DNA from: Thalassia testudinum
Lineage: Eukaryota; Streptophyta; Magnoliopsida; Alismatales; Hydrocharitaceae
Direction of reading: 5' to 3'
NCBI GenBank assembly: GCA_037157565.1
Contig: JAZHRO010000046.1
Location: forward strand, 18,574,501 to 18,638,500
DNA length: 64,000 nt
Positions 58,251 through 64,000 of this stretch are shown here, one piece after another; positions within the stretch are counted from its first letter, which is position 1; each line of letters starts with the position of its first letter. The notes under the pieces are model-generated. The model worked only from the letters and a program-made list of their open reading frames with translations. It had not been told where the DNA came from and did no database searches. The translations under genes were made by a program, and so were the position numbers.

Positions 58251-60024
58251 TGATAAGTGAGATTTTTGTTGCAAAAGCATTAAGTTTGGAAAACCTAAGT
58301 TGTATAATTCGCAAGAAAATCCACTACCAAATAAAATTTATAATCGAAATTCTGGTGAGTCCCGGGTCGAACATTGGGAGGTGAACATTTGAGTAAAAAT
58401 CTCATTTGGAATTATTTTCATAAAGCAGATTAGCTGGTTGAATTTAATCTACACGAGCTAAATTACTTAAAGAAAAAATAATAGGAAAAATAGGGAGAAT
58501 AACAGAGAGAAAAGAGTGAACAAATATTTCATAACCATATGCTCAATACACTACTTGTAGAAATGAAAACTACATTAGAAAGTAGTAAAAAGATAGGGAT
58601 GAGAAAATCTTCCTCGATAGCTTCTTAGAGGACGAGCTGCGTTGATGGAGCGCCCAAAAGAGGGTGGTGAGATACTAGACGAAGGAGAACGGAGCTGGAG
58701 GATGGATGACAAAGTCGGGAGGCATTGCTCGAGGATCCACTCCCCTTATGGTGGCCAAAAGACTACCCTAGGATGCTCCACGAAGGGGTCAAAGGATGGG
58801 CAAGAATATTTTACTCTAGCTCTGGTGAAGCATCTTGAGTATGGGACTAACCCTTTATAGCTTTGGGGAGGGTGAGAGAAGAGAGAATGGAATGAGAAAA
58901 TATGTGAGGCGTAGGGTCCTTTATATAGGTGAGGTGCAAGGGCAAAAGGGTCCTTTAAAAATTTTAAAATTCAATGCAAGGCCTTTAATGGCACACGTGC
59001 ATGATGCTATAGCTAAGCGTCGGTGAAGGTTCACGCTTGATCTCAAAGCTCACCGCTGATCGAACGGCTCACGTAAAACCACATCACCCGGCTATTGCTC
59101 TTTAGTCTTTGCGCACCTCATTACGCCGTGTGCAATCTTGGTTGTCTAATCATTCAATCACATGGTCAAAATCACGCGACCACGATTCTTCATACCTTGC
59201 AAGTGCTGGCATACGATGGCGCATCCAATGGTGCATCATCGCACATGTGATCACAGCTCTTCCATCCAGCGCCCCTAAGGACACCACATTGCCATCGCTA
59301 ACATCGTTCGATCTTAATCAAACGGTTGAATTTTACGCACCTGCACTTCTCGCTTAATTTGAGGTGGGGCAGGCTTCGAACTTATGCCGCTCTCTTCGTG
59401 AAAGAGCGTGTGACCGTTGCGATATCCCCCACACTTTGTTGCATTTTTATTTTCAGTGCAGTCTCTCTCAGCCATTGGATCTCGATCCAATGGTCAGGAT
59501 CGTGCGACCTTTGATGAAGAGGAGGAGCATCAATGGCTTTGTGTAGCTTGGATGGTGCAACACGGTGCCATCTGGGCCGTCCATCTTGAAATGCTTGTAG
59601 GTGATGCCATGGAAGTTGAATTTGATCAATTTTTGTATCGTTAGACTACGATCGTCGATCTAAACCCATCCGTGTGGTTGGATTTATTATCTAAAGTTTG
59701 AATTTTCACCACCTTACCCCATTTCTTATGATCTTCCTTAGACTACATCGGATGCTTCGGAGGTTCAATCGAGGTGATCTCGAAGGCGTTGCACTCCAAT
59801 CGTTGCCCTGATTAGTTTCGTAGGTTTGGATCTTCAATCCAAGGCCGAGATAAATATCACCCTATCCCCTAACCACAAAAAGAGGTAAATTAATGTATAA
59901 TTTGTACTAACTAATATAATTGCATATTAATAATGTCATGCAATATTTATAATGCATGATGCTTCTATAGACCTAGGAACATACATAACTAGGCATTTTA
60001 GGCCAAATAAATGTGTGCACATTA
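58251..60024 (-). repeat. 5' LTR of element B
   Basis: Bounded by TGATAAGTGAG and CACATTA on the + strand (the second end has changed from the expected CACATCA). TATA box CACCTATATAAAGGA (- strand 58931-58917). It matches 41548-42972 and 3296-4781 in layout. Frames at 58642-59644 show no domain. Confidence 0.75.
59372..59424 (-). other. tRNA-like A-box/B-box module in LTR B
   Basis: A box TATCGCAACGG (59424-59414) and B box AGTTCGAAGCC (59382-59372), first bases 42 nt apart on the - strand. GTGGGG before and CCCCAC after could pair as part of an acceptor-like stem. Confidence 0.6.
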
Positions 60025-60374
60025 GTGTATCGGTACTTATGAATTGTGCCAATACTTGCAACAAGTAACTTCTTTTTAATTTATTAATCTAAGATCCAGG
60101 GATTATCACAACTAATCGATTCAAACTCCATTCTAAAATAATTTTATTTTTTTTCGAAAATGGACATTTGTTGTGAATGTTTCAAATTTGAGGCCTAATG
60201 AGCTACAATTACTTTTAAACCTATATTCATTTGTTTTGTTAGGAGACATACTTGTTCTAAGGCTAAAATTCAAAGAAAGACTTAAAAGAGATCTTCATCA
60301 TCAAGTCTTCAAGTATCTCAAAGTATCCATCAACATCTCCAACAACCCCTAGGCCATACCATTCCAAGAGAAAT
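60025..60374 (+). other. Internal 5' DNA of element E
   Basis: AT-rich sequence follows the B LTR with no visible target duplication. It leads into the E ORF. No gene was seen. Confidence 0.45.
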
Positions 60375-60960
60375 ATGGATGAACCTAAATTTGAATCATT
60401 TCCTACGGAGTTTAATTGCATATCTGATGTAATTAGGTTTTATTTTAGCATTGATGATTTTAAAGACTTGGGCTACAAGGAAAAAAAGGAGGTGGTGGAA
60501 CTAAGAGAAAATTTTTGGAGAAATAATACTAAGGATCTAAGGGTGCCTCTACTCTTAAGGCATCCAACTCTTTATAAGGACCCTTATGACTTAATCAAAT
60601 CTGATTTCTGTAAACCCAAGACATCCCAAAATCTCCACCCTCACTACAAATCTCATTTTCATCGAGCTCAACACTTTATGAATGACACATTTTTTATACT
60701 TAGGTTAGCTCCCTTCAGTCCCAATGCACCTCATGTCCTTAGCACTAAATGCCACTAGATACAGCTCATTTTGATTTATCTATCTTGTACCTAACCTTCT
60801 GGCATGGGGCTGCATTACCAATTGATTCAACTTTGGGGACACTTCATACCTGAGCTACAAGTTTATATCATTTTCACAACTTATATGTGCGGCAATCATT
60901 TGATTAATATCTCTTTACTGAATTACTGCTCCCACTAAATCTCTAACTGTGTCTAGCTAT
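60375..60960 (+). pseudogene. Element E unknown ORF with LHHQ-like box
   Basis: A 127-codon frame opens at ATG 60375 (MDEPKFESFPTEFN) with Asp, Lys and aromatic residues and ends at TAG 60756. I do not recognise it. Beyond the stop, another frame near 60802-60846 reads GMGLHYQLIQLWGHF, which matches the LHHQ box of A, el1 and el2 (FGLSLHHQLA). It lies at the same place, just before the GTTGGGAGGCAAC element. The rest of the C-terminus is too decayed to follow. Confidence 0.45.
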
Positions 60961-62400
60961 AGACATAAATTTCAATGCTTGTTGGGAGGCAACCCAATGT
61001 TTGTAGATAATCCTGTTATTTGCTTTGAAATTTTCTTTCAGGTCAGGAGATGATTAGGTCTTAATTTCTTTAGAACTCTCAAGTTTCAGGTGATATATAT
61101 TTTTTGCTTATGTTTATTGCATGCATTGAGTAGATTGCATGAAATAGGCATGGGGGAGGGGTAGACAATATTTTTCAGTCATTCTTATTTATCTCCAGAA
61201 TTATAGGTATTGGTGGTTTTTCTTGAATTAGTTGTGTCATCGAAATGTAGTATTTATTTTCAAAAAAAAAGTGAAATAAAAGAAGAAAAAGAAAGAAGAA
61301 AAAAAGATGTGATTTTTAGAGTTTAAGCTATAAAAATATTGAAAAATTTGATTTTCCGGATTTATCGATCTTAGGAAAAGAACGAACAGGGTCTTTTTGC
61401 TTAGACTCTTCAAGTAGTATGTTGACTTAAATATCTCATTTATTTACCTAAATCTAGATTTCTTTTCTTGAGTCTTTGAAAGGATCTTAAAAAGCTAGAA
61501 GTATTAAGTGAATGGTACTTATCTTTCCACCCTTTGGTTTGGATAGTCTTTGTCTTCTAAGCATCTTCACTTGCACATTGCACTGATTTGTCTTCTGGGC
61601 CATTTTGTTGAGTCCTTAGTGGTCAATAAGATTTACTCTTAGGGCAAAAGATCCAAAGGAGTTTTGACGTGTTTCTAGCTCTTAAGATTGTTCCTATTTG
61701 TTAGTGATGCATTTAGAATGAATGAAGGAGAGCCACTCACCTAGAAAAATAAGTGTGAAAAATAAGATAACCCATAAAATTGACTATGCGGAGGAAGTTA
61801 TAAAAAAAATAATAGAAAAGAAAATGATTCAATGCAAGAAAAATATATATATATTTATTTCATCTCTTACTAACATGACAGCATCCCAAATAGTGAGATA
61901 GCTAACAAGTGACCAAGAAGTCCAGCCGCGGAGATATACACCTAGTGTGTTAACCTTGGGATAGGAAAGTAGTGAGGAGAAAGCTGCCAAATCCTAGCAT
62001 GGCCAAATCGAAGACAGGTTGTCCCACAAAGAAAATAGAAATATTATAAGTTTTATTGAATACATGGAATCAACTCAGTTTCTCATCTGATGAGTAACAT
62101 TATTTCACACAAAATATGCTTGTTTCTCACATTCGATTCGAACCTTCGATGGGTCAACTTAGTCAAAGAATGTCTGATGGCTAATAGGATTCTTGATTTG
62201 ATTTGGGTGATCCGGATTTTAGTCAATACATTAGAACCGCTAAGTCTTCAATTCCTTTGTTTTGGTGAGAAATCGAGATTGATGACTTTGATGTGACATA
62301 GCTTAAGACTCACAAGTGGTCTCTTATATAAATATTATTTTCTCATAGTTTTTCTCTTAGAGTTTTGCTCGAGGACTAGCAAAAGATAGGTTTGGGCGTG
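60961..62400 (+). other. 3' non-coding region of element E
   Basis: Starts with GCTTGTTGGGAGGCAACCCA (60976-60995), which can fold as a short hairpin. A purine tract AGGCATGGGGGAGGGG (61146-61161) follows, then about 1.2 kb of AT-rich DNA with A-rich runs (61258-61300, 61800-61830). The hairpin TTTGCTCGAGGACTAGCAAA (62363-62382) and purine tract GATAGGTTTGGGCGTG (62385-62400) abut the LTR. Confidence 0.65.
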
Positions 62401-63968
62401 TGATATTTTCTATATTTATTTATGTTAACTAAGGCCTAACCAATGTTAGTTTAAGGGAAATTTTGGTTAGATTTCACTTAGGTCAGATTAAGTATTGTAG
62501 ATTATTTTGTAAATAGTGCATACTCTTGGGCTTTTATGCAATTTTCCTTGCAATTGTATCTAGTACCTCTATGTATTTATTTTTATATGAGCAAATACAA
62601 AATTTTAGGATAACAGAGCAAGTTTGGTTTGACATTCTGAATTGAGCCCATTTGGAAGAGGATTAACCTAATTGGTAGACCTATTTGGAGATCCAATTCA
62701 CTTAGACCCTAACCTAAATCACTAGCCTAGAAACCCCTTTGGACCAAAAAATACTTTGTCCTAAAACCTATAGTGGTCAACCACTTAAGATACCTAATCC
62801 TATCCACCCAAAAATCCCAACAAAACCTATCAAAACCTAGAACATATCCTAACCCAACAAACCTTATTTGGCCATCCCTTTTATCCTCTAATAAATACTA
62901 TTTTAGATGGTCAAAATAGACCATAATTTATCCACCACTAAATCTAAATCCTAGGATCCCAAATTTCGTACCTAAATACCTATCTTAATACCCTAAACCA
63001 AGTCTTCTTCCTAATCCCAAACATAATCTCGAAATTCATAATAGCATGATATAACTTTTGTATTTTGGCCATAATTTTCTCATTTTAAATCCAAATTGAG
63101 TAATTCATGTTGCGTTGGAAAGCTGGTTTTGAGGGCTACAACTTGGCTTTTATGTGCAACTTGAAATCTTGAAAAGGAAAGCGGACACAAATTTTAGAGA
63201 ATCATAGCCCTCCATCATCCTCTCAAAACATTCTAGCCCTCCATTATTTCCAACAAAAACCTCACCTATTTTGTCTCCTAGCCCTTAATCATAACCTTCA
63301 TCCCTAACCTAATTAATCCTTGTCCTACACCATGGTGATCCTACGAAACCTAAACCAACCAATAGGATGTCCCCAAGCTTCCTATAAAAACCCCTAGCCA
63401 CCCCCCTAGGCATTCAACATTCTTCCACTTAGTCTCCCATCTTGTCATAGTCTCTACCAACTAGAACTAGTAATCTTCCATGCCATCTTTGGTGATTGTG
63501 GCGGGTGCACCTTCGTATCTATACCTACACCAATGCTCCGAGCTTTGCCTTCAAGGCCCTTACTTCCCATTTTCCTAGTCCATTTCTAGTTGTAGTTATT
63601 TAGTTCTTGAAGCATTTCACTATTTGTAATACTAGTTCTACTTGTGCCAAAACTCTTATCTTATTCAATAAAAGGTCTAGTATTTATTTTTCAACTTGTC
63701 TTCGAGTTGTATGCTTTCTAGTATTTAGTTAGAAGTTGTATGCTATTAGATTAGTTATAGTAATCACCTTACTTGATAATCGATTCTAGTTCTAGTTTGG
63801 AAAGCGATTCGAATCTGTTTTCCTTCCTATGAATGACTTGGGCTCTGCTTTTAAATTATAATTCTCATATTTACGAGTTTGATTTGATTATAAATTCAAG
63901 AGTTCCTGCAGACATTTCACTACGACGAAAAGTAATTTCTCGCAATCATACCTGCGAATAGAACAACA
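62401..63968 (+). repeat. 3' LTR of element E
   Basis: It starts TGATATTTTC after the purine tract. TATA box CCTATAAAAA is at 63381-63390. A polyadenylation-like AATAAA lies at 63666-63671. It probably ends at GAACAACA (63961-63968), placed by analogy with LTR C. No second copy is in the window, so both ends are approximate on the right side. Confidence 0.6.
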
Positions 63969-64000
63969 AGGTTCAATTATCCCATCCCAAGGCACTAGTA
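63969..64000. other. Flank after LTR E
   Basis: 32 bases follow the estimated LTR end. Nothing can be assigned. Confidence 0.3.

Noticed and set aside
58642..59644. Several 60-80 codon frames in LTR B
   Set aside because: They lie in an LTR, are on the strand opposite to the element, and have no domain.

Overview
This window looks like intergenic heterochromatin from a large-genome flowering plant. I found no host gene in it. Almost every base belongs to a nest of LTR retrotransposons. The evidence is plant-type: Ty3/gypsy gag and pol of the Tat/Athila type with tRNA-Asp-like primer sites, and a Ty1/copia SIRE-like element with the TGGTATCAGAGC primer site. The lineage within angiosperms cannot be read from the sequence. 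Every coding region is broken by stops or frameshifts.

Layout. 1-3295 is the 3' end and LTR of a + strand element (D'). 3296-37937 is a - strand element A: truncated 3' LTR 3296-4781, 3' non-coding DNA, an unrecognised domain (6198-6536), protease (6541-7458), gag (34030-35555), leader, primer site and 5' LTR 36624-37937. A is split by a + strand gypsy element H (7459-34029; target duplication AACAA/AAAAA) that carries gag, protease, RT, RNase H and integrase. H is split twice: by el1 (9338-17128, - strand, duplication ATTAA) and by el2 (20430-31025, + strand, duplication CATGC). The 3' LTR of el2 holds a further 2.6 kb insertion with an 800 bp TA-rich microsatellite. 37938-41390 is a patchwork of three partial LTRs. 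41091-60024 is a - strand element B, split by a solo LTR (41548-42972) and by a copia element (46825-58023, duplication AATTA). The copia 5' LTR itself holds another solo LTR (47612-49395, duplication CTAGC/CTAAC). 60025-63968 is the 3' half of a + strand element E.

How the parts relate. H has a full gag-pol set. el1 has none, yet its LTR ends and 3' non-coding region match those of H. B has no gag-pol, yet its leader, 3' region and LTR match those of A, which keeps gag and protease. This suggests carrier/parasite pairs. el1 and el2 instead encode a long protein of about 630-650 codons that I do not recognise. It has a twice-repeated 'WS...EDL.P.D' motif and a conserved C-terminal 'LHHQ' box. 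The LHHQ box also appears after the protease in A and in E, always just before the shared 3' non-coding signals. The LTRs of A, B and C carry a tRNA-like A-box/B-box pair with near-constant spacing. These two items, the LHHQ protein and the tRNA-like LTR module, are the best candidates for something undescribed.
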